Source: Rhynchopus euleeides
Taxonomy: Eukaryota > Euglenozoa > Diplonemea > Diplonemida > Diplonemidae
Assembly (NCBI GenBank): GCA_963210315.1
Contig: OY723284.1
Coordinates: 372,001-436,000 of the forward strand
Reading direction: 5' to 3'
DNA length: 64,000 bases
The notes under the pieces are model-generated. The model did not search any database. It had not been told where the DNA came from and saw only the letters and a program-made list of their open reading frames with translations. This document shows, piece after piece, positions 54,717 through 64,000 of the stretch (the stretch's first letter is position 1; each line of letters begins with the position of its first letter). Position numbers and translations under genes: made by a program.

Positions 54717-56324
54717 TCACCTCCCCAGGAACTCCATAGTCGACAGCTGCGCCAGCTCGCTGGGCCTGCGGGGCGATGTGTGCATCTCCACATTCTTCGG
54801 TGAGGAGAGATGCCCATCCTCTCTGTCTGCAGTGGCGTCAAACACAAAGGAGATAAACCGCTCCCGCTGCTCCCTCAGAGTGCGGATGGTAGCGTCGCGC
54901 GACTCGACAGACCTGCTGAGATCCTGGATGGTGCTGGCTTTGATGTCGATGTCTGTCTTCATCCTCGACAGCATAGGATCCGCACTAGTCGCTATGGTCT
55001 GGGTGTAAGACTCGGCAAGCGCACCCAACGAAGCCTCCGTCTGCGCGTTGGAATCGATCGTCGCATTCATCAGCTTTGTCGACTTCGCCTGCATATCCGT
55101 CATATTCTTCTTGAGAGAACCCGCCTCGCTGCGCAGCCTCTCCCTCTCCTTGAAATACAGCCGCCGCTCCTCATCCCTGTCCCGCTCGATCTCCGCGATG
55201 CGCTGCCTCTCCAGGGCCTTCTCGCTCCCGGCAATCCGCTCCTTCTCCGCAGCCACCTCCAGGCTCGTCTGATGCGCCTCGATCACCCTCCGCAGCACCG
55301 CCACGCTGTAGCTCCGCCCATCCCCCGACTCGTCAGAAGCTGCGGTGCTGAGCAGGCACAGCGCATCAGCCCACTTCCGGAGGGTGTCACCCGCCTGCGG
55401 CATGGGGGGTATCGGCTTCGCCTTGCCTGGCTGGCGCCCCACGCTGCAGAGCTCTAGCTGCGCCACGGCGGTGCGAAGCCCCGCGCGGTGCCTGTCGGTG
55501 TCTGTCACAAGGCCTGCGAGGGACTCCCACATTTTAACGAAGCTGCCGTGCTCCAGGGTGCCCCCTGCGATCACCATCTCTGTCTCCAGGGCGTGGAGCT
55601 TGTCGTGCGCTGCGCGGAGGCTGGAATCCTTCTTCTCGAGGGCCTCGGTGAGCTTGCCGATCTCCGCCTCCCGCTTGGCGTGTTCGTCGTTGAGCCACTG
55701 GAGGCGTGCGTTGGATGGGGAGTGTGGTGCCCTCCGCTGCGTCGTCTGCAGCTCGCTCCCCACGGTGCGGAGTTCGCTGGAGAGGCGTTCCACCTCGGCC
55801 TCGAACACGCGCTTCTCCGCGGCGAGGTGCTTCTCGTGTATGGTGGTGATGCGGCCCATCTCTTCCTTCGCCGCCTCGGCCTGCCGCTGCTTGTCGCTGC
55901 GGAGCTCCTCAACCAGGCTGTCCTTTGCCTGGATCTCCTTCGACTGCATGTCCATCTTGGAGACCACCATGTTCAGCTGGTTCTGCATCGTCTCCATCCT
56001 CCCCTCCAGGTCTTGGTTGTGCCTCCGGAGGGGGCGCTCCACCGTCTCCCTCTGCAGCCTGATGAGGTCCTCCAAATACTGCGCGCGTGCCTTGGCGTAC
56101 TGCAGGTCTGTCGTGTAGGTCCCCTTCTCCGCCTCCCACTGCCCGATGCGCTCGCGGATCTGCGTGCTCCTGTCCCGCTGCAGGAGCACAGGGCTCTTGC
56201 TGCGGTCCTTCTTCCTCTTGTAGACCTCGATGTGTTTGTTGGCAAGTGCTTCTTTAGCGGGGTCGTACCCCGAGAAGGCGCTGCCAAGAGGCATGTAGGT
56301 GTCGAGCATCGGGACGCGCCGCAT
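54717..56324 (-). CDS. Coiled-coil protein, unknown function (535 aa)
   Basis: The ATG at 56324 (MRRVPMLDTYM) is preferred; the longer frame starts at a non-ATG codon in Pro/His sequence just after a C-rich tract. Coiled coil runs from about residue 45 to 245 (IRERIGQWEAEKGTYTTDL, KDSLVEELRSDKQRQAEAAK) and again from about 340 to 500 (KALERQRIAEIERDRDEERR, STIQDLSRSVESRDATIRT). Between them is a less charged block (MWESLAGLVTDTDRHRAGL, LRKWADALCLLST). The end is short and Ser/Pro-rich. It resembles cytoskeletal or basal-body scaffold proteins in form only; no family can be named. Single exon, intact. Confidence 0.8.
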   Translation of the reverse strand: MRRVPMLDTYMPLGSAFSGYDPAKEALANKHIEVYKRKKDRSKSPVLLQRDRSTQIRERIGQWEAEKGTYTTDLQYAKARAQYLEDLIRLQRETVERPLRRHNQDLEGRMETMQNQLNMVVSKMDMQSKEIQAKDSLVEELRSDKQRQAEAAKEEMGRITTIHEKHLAAEKRVFEAEVERLSSELRTVGSELQTTQRRAPHSPSNARLQWLNDEHAKREAEIGKLTEALEKKDSSLRAAHDKLHALETEMVIAGGTLEHGSFVKMWESLAGLVTDTDRHRAGLRTAVAQLELCSVGRQPGKAKPIPPMPQAGDTLRKWADALCLLSTAASDESGDGRSYSVAVLRRVIEAHQTSLEVAAEKERIAGSEKALERQRIAEIERDRDEERRLYFKERERLRSEAGSLKKNMTDMQAKSTKLMNATIDSNAQTEASLGALAESYTQTIATSADPMLSRMKTDIDIKASTIQDLSRSVESRDATIRTLREQRERFISFVFDATADREDGHLSSPKNVEMHTSPRRPSELAQLSTMEFLGR

Positions 56325-56549
56325 CGTGGACGGGGTGGGAGGGGGGTGGGTGTGTGCACCCCCGAACCTCGCCAGTGGCGCCGGCACCGAACTGGCGCTC
56401 GTGTAGCGCAGGGCGTGGTGGTGTGTAAAGGGGTGTGTGCGGGAGGGGCCTCCCAGTGTACGGATTCTGAGATGGGGTGGGCAGGGTGGTGTGGGGTGTG
56501 GGGTGTGGGGTGTCGGATTGTATTGGGGGGTGGGAGGGGTGTTGTGTTC

Positions 56550-57118
56550 TCAGCTGCGTAGATTCGCCTGGCCAGTCCATAGGTGTGGGGTCTGGGACGT
56601 ACACACAATACAGCTTCGGGGGTTCAGTGTGTGGGGAGTGAGGAAACGGCAGTTGTGGAGTGCAGGAGATATCTTCCATCAGCAAACCAAAAGAAAAGCC
56701 GAAATGACAGAGAAAGCTGCATCTCAGCTGCGTAGATTCGCCTGGCCAGTCCATTGGGTGAAGGTCTGGGACGTACACACAATACAGCTTCAAAAGAGGA
56801 TCTATCGCGTTAGCCAGCCGGTGTGGTGTATGTGTTGGGGTCACCTTGAGGTACCATAGGGACGAGAGGTCTCAGCTGCGTAGATTCGCCTGGCCAGTCC
56901 ATTGGGTAAAGGTCTGGGACGTACACACAATACAGCTTCGGGGTTCAATGTGTGTGGAGTGAGGAAACGGCAGTTGCGGAGCGCAGCAGCTGCTCATCAT
57001 GCATCAGCAAACCAAAAGAAATGCCGCCAGTGATTGGAGAAGACTGCATCTCAGCTGCGTAGATTCGCCTGGCCAGTCCATTGGGTGAAGGTCTGGGACG
57101 TACACACAATACAGCTTC
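56550..57118. ncRNA. Four copies of a conserved 68-bp foldable unit (possible small RNA cluster)
   Basis: Units at 56551-56617, 56724-56791, 56873-56939 and 57052-57118 share cagctgcgtagattcgcctg, gccagtcca and ggtctgggacgtacacacaa-tacagcttc. Spacers of 80-112 bp differ more, though two of them (56618-56722 and 56940-57051) are related. Each unit can close with AGCTG/CAGCT and has an internal stem CCAGTCC/GGTCTGG; the loop between is ATTGGGTGAA, ATTGGGTAAA or ATAGGTGTGG, so the variable bases fall in the loop. No tRNA box or known snRNA motif is recognised. It may be a small RNA family or just a tandem repeat. Strand unknown. It sits between two protein genes. Confidence 0.5.
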
Positions 57119-57751
57119 CTCAGTGCCAATGGTACATGGACGCTGTACTCAGGACCAGAAAGTGGTACGGAGGTGAAACTTGTACACTCCATCCGGCCCT
57201 CTTGAGGGCAGCAGCAGGACAACCAAAAACTACGCTGGGTAGGTGATGCGCGGGGGACAGGGTCTGCTGTGCTGCAATCTACACACGCCATGCGATCGAC
57301 CATGACCACGGCCACCATCACCCCGTCCCAGCGCCAGTTGAGCCACCAGCACAACCAGACGCCTCTCGGATGGGGTTCAAACACACCTCGAAACCCCCGC
57401 GGTTACGTTTTGCCTCAGGGCCACACTAAGTTCGCTCGCCACCCTCCGAATCACCCCCTCCCCCCCCCCCCCCCATTTTCGCCTGCCGTACACAACGGAC
57501 GGGGTGCCCTGTCGCTGAGATTCACGGACGCATTCCCCCCCCCCCCACCCCACACAGCCTTGCCCCCTCTCACACAACCCAACCCACACCCCACCACCCT
57601 CACAGGATCGAAGGCAGGCAAAAAACTAGTGGCCTCTCCCCCCGAAGGCAACGGCAGAGCCACACCCACCCACCGCCCCCCCCCCCTGTTTACTTAAAAC
57701 CTCACTCTAAAAAAAACCCCCCCCCCCTACACCCCCACCCCCACCCCCCCA
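57119..57751. other. Intergenic, C-tract rich; no gene
   Basis: Several C homopolymers on plus (57462-57474, 57534-57547, 57678-57688, 57717-57727). No frame with a domain. Confidence 0.5.
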
Positions 57752-60700
57752 TCACTTCCCCTCGGCAATATCGATTGTACCGCTGTCAGTCTCCGTCAGG
57801 CGGTATACCTTCGACTCCTCCGAGTCATCCCACTCTGGTGCGAAGACCAGAGCCACCTTGCCCAGCGAGGCAGCCCAGGACGCCGCGTTGAACACCTGAC
57901 ACCCCTGGGGCACCTGCCGTGCCGCGGCAAGCCACTTCGGGAGTGACCCGCACAGCTGCAGGAAAAGCCGCGCCGGGTCTCCTCCCACCTCCTTCTTCCC
58001 CTGCTGCAGGCTGTAGAAGGCGGGGACGGCGAGCGCCCCGAGGATCTTCTGAGAGCGGGGGTCGGAAAACCCGGATACCTCCAGGCGGACCGCGGGGGAC
58101 ATCTGCAGAAACCCGGGCACCTCCGCACCCCGCCTCCCCGAGAGAAGCAGGGAGGCCGCCACCCTCTCCGCAGGCCGGCACACCGCAGGCCCTGCCGCCA
58201 CCTTGCACACCCCGCAGAACAGCAAGAGGGCCCGGATCCTGTCCTCGAGATACGTCGCCAGACGGTGGCACTCCACCGGGAAGGGATGCGTCAACCCCCC
58301 GTTCCCCCCGCCTGGGGTGCGCTTCACCGTATCCAACACCTCTGGGGTGACCATGCTCGAGAGGACGGAGGCCAGAGGCCCCAGGGGGGTGTGAATCCAC
58401 CCCTTTGCGGAGCCGCCCCCCGCGATTGCGCAGAGAGCTTCGGCGTTGCCTTCCGCGGCATCCCCCCCGACAGCCTTTGCGTTTTTCAGGGCGAGGATCA
58501 CCTCAGCGGAAGCCCAAGGGGGCAGCGACGATGCGGCGGGGCTCTCTCGAACCAACAGGAAAATCCCTCGCTTCGGAGCAGCTGTCACCAGCCTGTGCCC
58601 CGCGGTGAGGTTTGGGAGGTCGCGGCTCCCCGGGGGGAGCTCCGCCAGGCTGAGGAGCGAGCCCTCCCCCCCGGTTAGCACCATGTCGTGGATTGCCACG
58701 GAGGCGTGCTCCGCGCGGCTCCCCTTGTGGAGGGCGCGCAGCGCCCTCCTCGCAAAAATCCTCCATATCGCAACCAGCAGCTGGGAGCAGCAGCGCGAAA
58801 CAGCATAGCTTGCGGCGCCGCCCCCGCCGGGCTGCGGGTGGTGGTGGTGTTGGTGGTGCGCCCCCTCTCCCCCGCGGAGCCACTGCCCCGCCGGGGAGAA
58901 CCCGCGGTGCTGCGGGAGGTAGTCCGAGGCGTGCTCCGACTCATAAGGGAGCTCCTCCGGCTTCAGCAACCCACACCCCAGCAGGGCGGAGACGGACGCC
59001 GCGGCGGCAGCCGCGGCAACCACGAGCGCTGTGCACTGCGAGGAGGCGCTTTTGGGAAACCCCCTCCCAACCCGAGGGGGGGCAGCCACGGCAGTGCCAG
59101 GGGTGTCTCCCTGAGGGGCAGGGCTCGCAGGGTTGGTGGTGTCAGCGGTGTCGCCCTTCCTGAAGGAGGATATGGAACAGTCGAGGGATGCCGTTTCCAT
59201 CTCCAGGATGACGACCCTCTCGGAGGTGTGGAACACCGCCCGGACTGCGCTGTTCAGCCCGGGGGAGGATGCGGGGTCCGCAAAGGAGGCGACGGAGAAA
59301 TGCCCCGCAAACGCCGCGAGGGGGTGCGCGGGGGATACCGGATGTGTCAGGCCAGCTGGGAGGGGGCGGGGGGAGCTGCCCTGCTTCCAGTCGAAAGAGA
59401 AGAAGCTCCGTGCGGCGGATGTTGCAGATTCCTTTGCGGCGGAGCGGCACATCTCCAGCATCCCATCCGACGTCGCGCGGAGGAGGTCGGCCCTCCCAGC
59501 CAGCGCATGCGAGAGGAATCCCCTCGGGAGGGCAACCTCTGGGGCAAGGTATGCGCCTTCGGCTCGGAGAAACCCAATCCCGCCGAGTGTGATATGAAAC
59601 CCCGCCCTGCATTGGAAGCAGCCGTGAGATCCGACCAGGGGAAGCGACGCTGTGGGGCCCCGCGTGGATTCGGCAGGGGCCTCGGCGCGAAATGACGCGA
59701 ATTCCGCGGAGAGCTGGAGGCGGTTCAGCAGCGCTTCCCTGCAGTACGCCGCGGCGTGGAGGACGGTGGAGGCGATGCAGATCTCCCGCAGAACCTCTCC
59801 GATACGGGTGGGGTCGGGGTGGTGGTCAACCCCCACACTCCCCGAGGAGGACACCGTGAAGGTGACCCGTGTCGGGATGTGGAGGAACCCGACCCCCTGC
59901 TGCTGCCTCTGCTGTGTGTGGTGTTGGATGCCCTCAGAGGTGTCCCAGAACACAACTGTCACCGAGAGCCCCCCGCCAGACCCGTCCGGCGCAGCCGGGG
60001 CGCGGTGGGAGAAGACCCGGATCCACTCCGGGTGGATCGCGGCGAGCCTCTGCGCCTGCGCCTCCACCACCTCAAACACCACCCCGCGGGACACCTCGGA
60101 GAGGAAGGTGAGTGCATCTTCGAGCTCTCCGCGGAGGAGGTGTTGGGAGGCGACCCAGCTTGCCTTCCTCTTCGCAACGGATTCCAGGGTGATGGGGAGG
60201 GAGTCGGACTTCGGGTCGTCGCGCGTTGTCACGGAGAGGTCCCAGAAGCACAGCTGCAGCCGGGTGGAGTTGGGGTCGGAGGCGTCGGAACCCTGCGCGA
60301 CGGTGAGGCAGAGAGTGAACAGGGGTGCCCGGAGGTGGAACACATCGCCCCCGCGATGCTCCGTGGTGTACAGCTCGGGGTTGAGCCTCCCGCTGAGCTC
60401 CACCAGCTGCTGCGTGATCCGCGCGGAGATGACGTCGGAAGCTGCGGAGACGCGCCGCCTCTTCGCACTGCTCCCCTCCGCCACACCCCCAGAGGCTTTC
60501 AAACCGGCAGGCTCACCGCGCGGCGCTGCACGCAACCCATTGCACATATCGAGGAGAACCTCAGCCTTCACCTGGTGGAAGCTGCTCTGCAGGCGTTGCC
60601 TCGGCAGCTGCAGCATGACCTTGCGTATCCCAGCTGCAACGGAGGTGGGGTCGATCCCCCCCGCCTGCCCTTTCCCCAGCGGGGTGGCGCGGGGAGCTGC

Positions 60701-61096
60701 GGATTGCATCATGGCGCGGTTGATGGCGATCAGCCGGGTAAGGCGGACAGCCATGGTGTGGGCGTACCGCCTCATGTGCTCGGAACCATCCCCGAGGCGG
60801 TTTATAGTCCCCAGCTTGGATATCGTGTCCCCAACCTCGAGCAGCTGGGTGTAGCCCGAGCTGACCACCTGCAGGGTCAGCCGCGAATACGACACGGCAT
60901 GCACTGCAAGGTGAGGCGTAACAAATCTCGCAGCCTTGGCGTCGAGGGCGCGCGCCGCCTCCGCCGCCTCAGGGGTGATCATGAGCTGGTGGATAGGGCG
61001 GAGTGCAGCGTCTACACCGCCCCCCCCATCCTGCGCCTCCGCTTCAGGCCCCCCCTGCGCCTGCGGCGAGCCATCGGTGTCACGGCCACCCTCCAT
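57752..61096 (-). CDS. Large hypothetical protein, possibly Mediator subunit 14-like (1114 aa)
   Basis: The ATG at 61096 (MEGGRDTDGSPQAQ) follows a 14-base C tract; the frame stays open further upstream only through low complexity. Residues about 75-120 are helical (HMRRYAHTMAVRLTRLIAI), followed by a strand-rich half with a pattern recalling MED14: a WVASQHLLRGELEDALTFL helix, VVFEVVEAQAQRLAAIHPEW, a strand with FWDTSEG, FLHIPTRVTFTVSSSG, then HPDPTRIGEVLREICIAS. Order and spacing of these parts resemble the MED14 middle region (RNA polymerase II Mediator scaffold), but sequence identity is low. The C-terminal half is Ala/Gly/Pro-rich with no recognised domain. Single exon. The CDS is well supported; the MED14 idea is weak and needs profile comparison. 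Confidence 0.6.
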   Translation of the reverse strand: MEGGRDTDGSPQAQGGPEAEAQDGGGGVDAALRPIHQLMITPEAAEAARALDAKAARFVTPHLAVHAVSYSRLTLQVVSSGYTQLLEVGDTISKLGTINRLGDGSEHMRRYAHTMAVRLTRLIAINRAMMQSAAPRATPLGKGQAGGIDPTSVAAGIRKVMLQLPRQRLQSSFHQVKAEVLLDMCNGLRAAPRGEPAGLKASGGVAEGSSAKRRRVSAASDVISARITQQLVELSGRLNPELYTTEHRGGDVFHLRAPLFTLCLTVAQGSDASDPNSTRLQLCFWDLSVTTRDDPKSDSLPITLESVAKRKASWVASQHLLRGELEDALTFLSEVSRGVVFEVVEAQAQRLAAIHPEWIRVFSHRAPAAPDGSGGGLSVTVVFWDTSEGIQHHTQQRQQQGVGFLHIPTRVTFTVSSSGSVGVDHHPDPTRIGEVLREICIASTVLHAAAYCREALLNRLQLSAEFASFRAEAPAESTRGPTASLPLVGSHGCFQCRAGFHITLGGIGFLRAEGAYLAPEVALPRGFLSHALAGRADLLRATSDGMLEMCRSAAKESATSAARSFFSFDWKQGSSPRPLPAGLTHPVSPAHPLAAFAGHFSVASFADPASSPGLNSAVRAVFHTSERVVILEMETASLDCSISSFRKGDTADTTNPASPAPQGDTPGTAVAAPPRVGRGFPKSASSQCTALVVAAAAAAASVSALLGCGLLKPEELPYESEHASDYLPQHRGFSPAGQWLRGGEGAHHQHHHHPQPGGGGAASYAVSRCCSQLLVAIWRIFARRALRALHKGSRAEHASVAIHDMVLTGGEGSLLSLAELPPGSRDLPNLTAGHRLVTAAPKRGIFLLVRESPAASSLPPWASAEVILALKNAKAVGGDAAEGNAEALCAIAGGGSAKGWIHTPLGPLASVLSSMVTPEVLDTVKRTPGGGNGGLTHPFPVECHRLATYLEDRIRALLLFCGVCKVAAGPAVCRPAERVAASLLLSGRRGAEVPGFLQMSPAVRLEVSGFSDPRSQKILGALAVPAFYSLQQGKKEVGGDPARLFLQLCGSLPKWLAAARQVPQGCQVFNAASWAASLGKVALVFAPEWDDSEESKVYRLTETDSGTIDIAEGK

Positions 61097-61866
61097 ATGC
61101 AGGGGGGGGGGGGGGAATAGAAGGCGCGATGCCCCCCCCCTACCCCTACAACAAGACAAGGGCAAGGTGTTGCGGCTGCTGCTGCTGCTGCTGTTGTGTA
61201 TGTCAGGGGAGGGGGGGGGGGGGGGGGGGCGGGAAGCAGTTGCCGCGGTGTGCGACTGCCCCGCTGTCTCCACACGTTCCCGCTCCTCCTCCGCCTCCCT
61301 TCCCGGCTTAGGAAGGCAGCACACAGAGAGAGCAGGCTGTCCCACCCGCCCAACAGGGGAAGGCGGCGTAGCAACGGCCACGCCACAGGGGTGGGGAGCG
61401 GGGGACTCTCTGGCCCTCCACCTGGTGGGCGTTAGACGTGGGAGGGTGGTGGTGGGGGTGTGGGGTGAGAGGCGTGTTGCTGGGATACGGCACGGAGGGG
61501 AGATGAGGTTGTGTTGGGGGGGGGGGGGGGGGTTTCGATCGTCGAGATATTATCAGATGAAATAACGATAAGACGAATGATGCCCAAAGAGGTTGGGATG
61601 GGAACTGCACATGCACACGGCTGCAGGGGTGCTGATCACCTTCTCCAGGGGAATGACGTGAATGACGTGTGAGAGACAATGTACACGTGGGTGGGTAAAG
61701 GGATAGGCCTTTCTTCCACACCAGGTGTGGTCTGGCATGTGGTGAGCAAGCTCGGGTGACCAGAAACTACCCCCGGGTTCCATTTTACACGGCCTCCCGC
61801 CACCCAACTCCGCCAAACTCAGGGCAAAATTAGGTCGCCCCCGTTCAGAAGGCCCTCAAAACACCA

Positions 61867-62232
61867 AAAATCTGAATACAAGCCGTACCTGGGACCACCC
61901 GTGTATAAGTCCCCCCCTGGAGGCGATTTTCGGCCGGGAGGGGACTTAAACACGGGGGGGCGGACCTAAACACAGGGGGGGCTTAAACACGGGGGTGGCA
62001 TGGTGGAGACCAAGAAGACCTCTTCCGCTTCCGTCGTAGGGGGGTGATTCCGGTCCGGATGGACTTTTGGCCCCCCACTTTTCGACTCTGACAGCACCTG
62101 GAGGGCACCAGGTGGCCTAGCGGCCACCTGATGACCCTCGAGACGAGCCCACCCCCGTGGTTAGGTCCACCTGTGTTTAAGGGGGGGGACTTAAACACGG
62201 GGGGTCCCAGGTACGGCTTGTATTCAAATTTT
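61867..62232. mobile_element. MITE-like element with about 40-bp inverted ends
   Basis: Left end AAAATCTGAATACAAGCCG then TACCTGGGACC, and right end the reverse complement with one or two changes (62232 inward). Total 366 bp, with internal cttaaacacgggg / ccccgtgtttaag palindromes. Only its right part is present at 30105-30258, and a similar end occurs at 21671-21690. No coding capacity. Flanking duplication not clear. Confidence 0.65.
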
Positions 62233-62898
62233 CAAACCGTGGAATTTGGAAAACCCCGACCCGGCTTCTATTCCATTATACGTCTTGTATTCGAACACCC
62301 CCCAGGAAGCTTGCACAACAATTCTCCGAAGAAAACGCGTTCTGAGACACCGGCGACGCGAGCCCGACAAAGAACACATAATTCGAACAAGGGGTGGCGG
62401 GGCACTTGGGCTGGTGTGGTTTGGACAGCGGCTGAGTACACAGGCCTTCGCTGAACTACACCAGGGCTCCATCCCGAAGGAGAGCTTGGTGGCGGGATAG
62501 AGGCAGTTCATTGTGCAACTAGTGACGAACGTTCAGAGAACGTTGCCAAGGTTGGAGCTCCGGACTCCTGGCAAACATCATCCTCTTGTGCACACAAGAG
62601 GCAGTGGTGATCGGGGTATCACACAGCACTTCGTGACGGTCGAGGCTGACCGAAGCCGCCAGGTCCACGAAGGTGTGTGATGGGGGAGGTGGGGAAGGAG
62701 GAGAAAATCACCGTCCTGTCAGCGTGCAGCACACTCGCTTCAGATGTGCTGAGAGAAGAATATCACCGTGCGGTAAATGTCGGGAATCACATCTCTCAAC
62801 ACATTCACATGGATTGGGCAGACGCAAAGAACGGGAAGACTGTCGTACAATACAAGCCGAAGGGTACCCACCGTTGGCCTGTCTCTGGCCATACAGTG
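62233..62898. repeat. 3' flank of DUF4116 copy 3
   Basis: Near-identical to 30259-30919, with one insertion-like difference near 62853 (caagccgaaggg). No separate gene. Confidence 0.8.
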
Positions 62899-64000
62899 TC
62901 ACTGATGCCCAAAGACCTGCTGGTATGACCAATGCACAAAGACCCACACAAGGAACGACATACACCCAATGACACACAGGATGATACACAGGAGTAGGAA
63001 GGCCAGCAGGAGATTGTGCAGCCAGGCCATCGCCGTGAAGAGGCGGAAATGGCGGACTTGCGGCTCGGCGTGCTGCAGCACACCATCACCCGAGCTCAGC
63101 ACGGCAGCCGCCACGACCCACTCGTCGTCCTGATGGTGCGGGGCGTGTGCCAGGTTGTGCCCGTCGAGGCACACGCAGTACAGCGCCACGTTGCGGTGCG
63201 TGCGGAGCTCCATCGAAGCGTGCTGGAACATCGTCGGGTCCTTCCACACCGCAAGGCGGACCAGCTCCCACTCGCCACGCACCGCCTCCGTGCAGTGCAC
63301 CAGGGCACCGCCGTGTGTCTGCAGGGCCAGCTTCGCAAGGGAGCGTCGGGACTTCAGCTTCGTGTCGGCGAAGGCGAAGCAGCCGCCGTGCTGCTGCACA
63401 CAGCGCTGCACAAACCCTGCTTTGCGACGCAGGGGTTTCGTTGCAAACTCAAACGCACGATAGTCACGCGACACGGCAAACATCACCAGCTCTTCGTCCG
63501 CACGCGGCGACGCCAGAGCATGGGCCAGCATCAGCGGGTCGCGCTTCACTGCTTCCAGCACCACATCCCGCATCACCCTGACGCGTGGCGTCGCCCACTG
63601 TAAGCTGCTGGGGCACATACCGATGCACTCCAGCACGAAGGCTGCATCCCCACGGAGGCTCTCTCCTGCATGGCGTAGGGTCTCCCGTGGTGTGGTGCGC
63701 ACTGCCTGCAGCACCACGTCCCGGTCCTGCTGCAGTCGCGGGCTGGCATGTTCCAACATACGCCCATTCAACCCCACAGCCGCTAACGCAATTTTACGGT
63801 TGTCCCTCAGATGATTGGGTGCATGTTTGAAGGCATCGCTGCAATCCTTCACGACACCGAGGACAAAGCCGATGTTATTCGCCATCTTTTTGTGGCACGG
63901 CTCAGAAAGGAACCATGGCTCGGAAAGGAGACCCCCTTCACCACCCGTGATCGCCTTGTGTGCAAGGTCTTTGTCCTTCTTCAGGCGGTCACTGGCAAAC
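62899..64000 (-). CDS. Ubiquitin-like / DUF4116-repeat protein, copy 3 (partial, runs off window)
   Basis: Only the C-terminal part is in the window; the frame is open through position 64000, so the gene continues beyond it. It shows about seven DUF4116-type units (for example LRDNRKIALAAVGLNGRM, RDVVLQAVRTTPRETLRHAG) and ends with the hydrophobic tail and QQVFGHQ, as in copy 2. Its C-terminal half is closer to copy 2, while the SEPWFLSEPCHKK stretch near the window edge is like copy 1, which suggests mixing of copies by gene conversion. The 5' end and ubiquitin-like part cannot be judged. Confidence 0.85.
   Translation of the reverse strand, partial: FASDRLKKDKDLAHKAITGGEGGLLSEPWFLSEPCHKKMANNIGFVLGVVKDCSDAFKHAPNHLRDNRKIALAAVGLNGRMLEHASPRLQQDRDVVLQAVRTTPRETLRHAGESLRGDAAFVLECIGMCPSSLQWATPRVRVMRDVVLEAVKRDPLMLAHALASPRADEELVMFAVSRDYRAFEFATKPLRRKAGFVQRCVQQHGGCFAFADTKLKSRRSLAKLALQTHGGALVHCTEAVRGEWELVRLAVWKDPTMFQHASMELRTHRNVALYCVCLDGHNLAHAPHHQDDEWVVAAAVLSSGDGVLQHAEPQVRHFRLFTAMAWLHNLLLAFLLLCIILCVIGCMSFLVWVFVHWSYQQVFGHQ

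Noticed and set aside
56550-57118. CRISPR-like array
   Set aside because: Only four units, spacers of unequal length that are related to one another, and a eukaryotic setting.

Overview
The window is nuclear DNA from a unicellular eukaryote (protist). Support: two non-LTR retrotransposons, a complete hAT DNA transposon, foldback elements, genes with GT-AG introns, a stefin-type cystatin, proteins with DUF4116-like repeats, and long non-coding stretches full of G/C homopolymers and GT/CA microsatellites. The species cannot be named from sequence alone. Every credible coding region (host and transposon) lies on the minus strand across 64 kb. Such one-way gene order is known from Euglenozoa and dinoflagellates, but no spliced-leader gene was recognised, so lineage stays open. 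No rRNA, tRNA, CRISPR, LTR element or virus-like element was recognised.

Layout, low to high coordinates (genes read right to left). 1-5.7 kb: no gene; a palindromic TACATGTA-type array (1000-1692), a long GT microsatellite, and a Mutator-like foldback element (3433-4080). 5.7-9.3 kb: a 5'-truncated LINE with partial endonuclease, reverse transcriptase and RNase H. 9.3-14.6 kb: simple sequence only. 14.6-19.1 kb: a multi-pass membrane protein and a three-exon gene whose second intron holds a foldback element with identical 340-bp arms. 19.2-21.5, 30.1-32.9 and 62.0-64.0 kb: three related copies of a segment carrying a ubiquitin-like + DUF4116-repeat + hydrophobic-tail gene. 21.9-24.9 kb: 380-bp tandem repeats and GC-rich palindromic repeats. 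25.1-29.9 kb: a complete hAT transposon with an intact transposase. 33.6-38.1 kb: a cystatin, a protein with a lysine/glycine-rich tail and a small Cys-rich protein. 38.1-46.7 kb: a large LINE with a coiled-coil ORF1 and a 2,000-codon ORF2 (OTU protease, endonuclease, RT, zinc knuckle, archaeal-type RNase H, Cys/His tail), the two ORFs being in one frame and separated by one TAG. 49.2-61.1 kb: a secreted or type I membrane glycoprotein gene with four exons, a coiled-coil protein, four copies of a 68-bp foldable repeat, and a large protein with a weak MED14-like look.

Three results matter most. First, the big LINE ends in a nested stem-loop plus CA-rich tail; the same structure occurs three more times with paired base changes, which suggests a 3'-end signal used in trans. 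Second, the glycoprotein gene shows introns that all start GTATGC and end CTGCAG after C-rich tracts, which gives a splicing rule for this genome and a possible reason for the many C homopolymers just upstream of start codons. Third, a four-copy conserved 68-bp unit with a variable loop looks like an undescribed small RNA or structural repeat.
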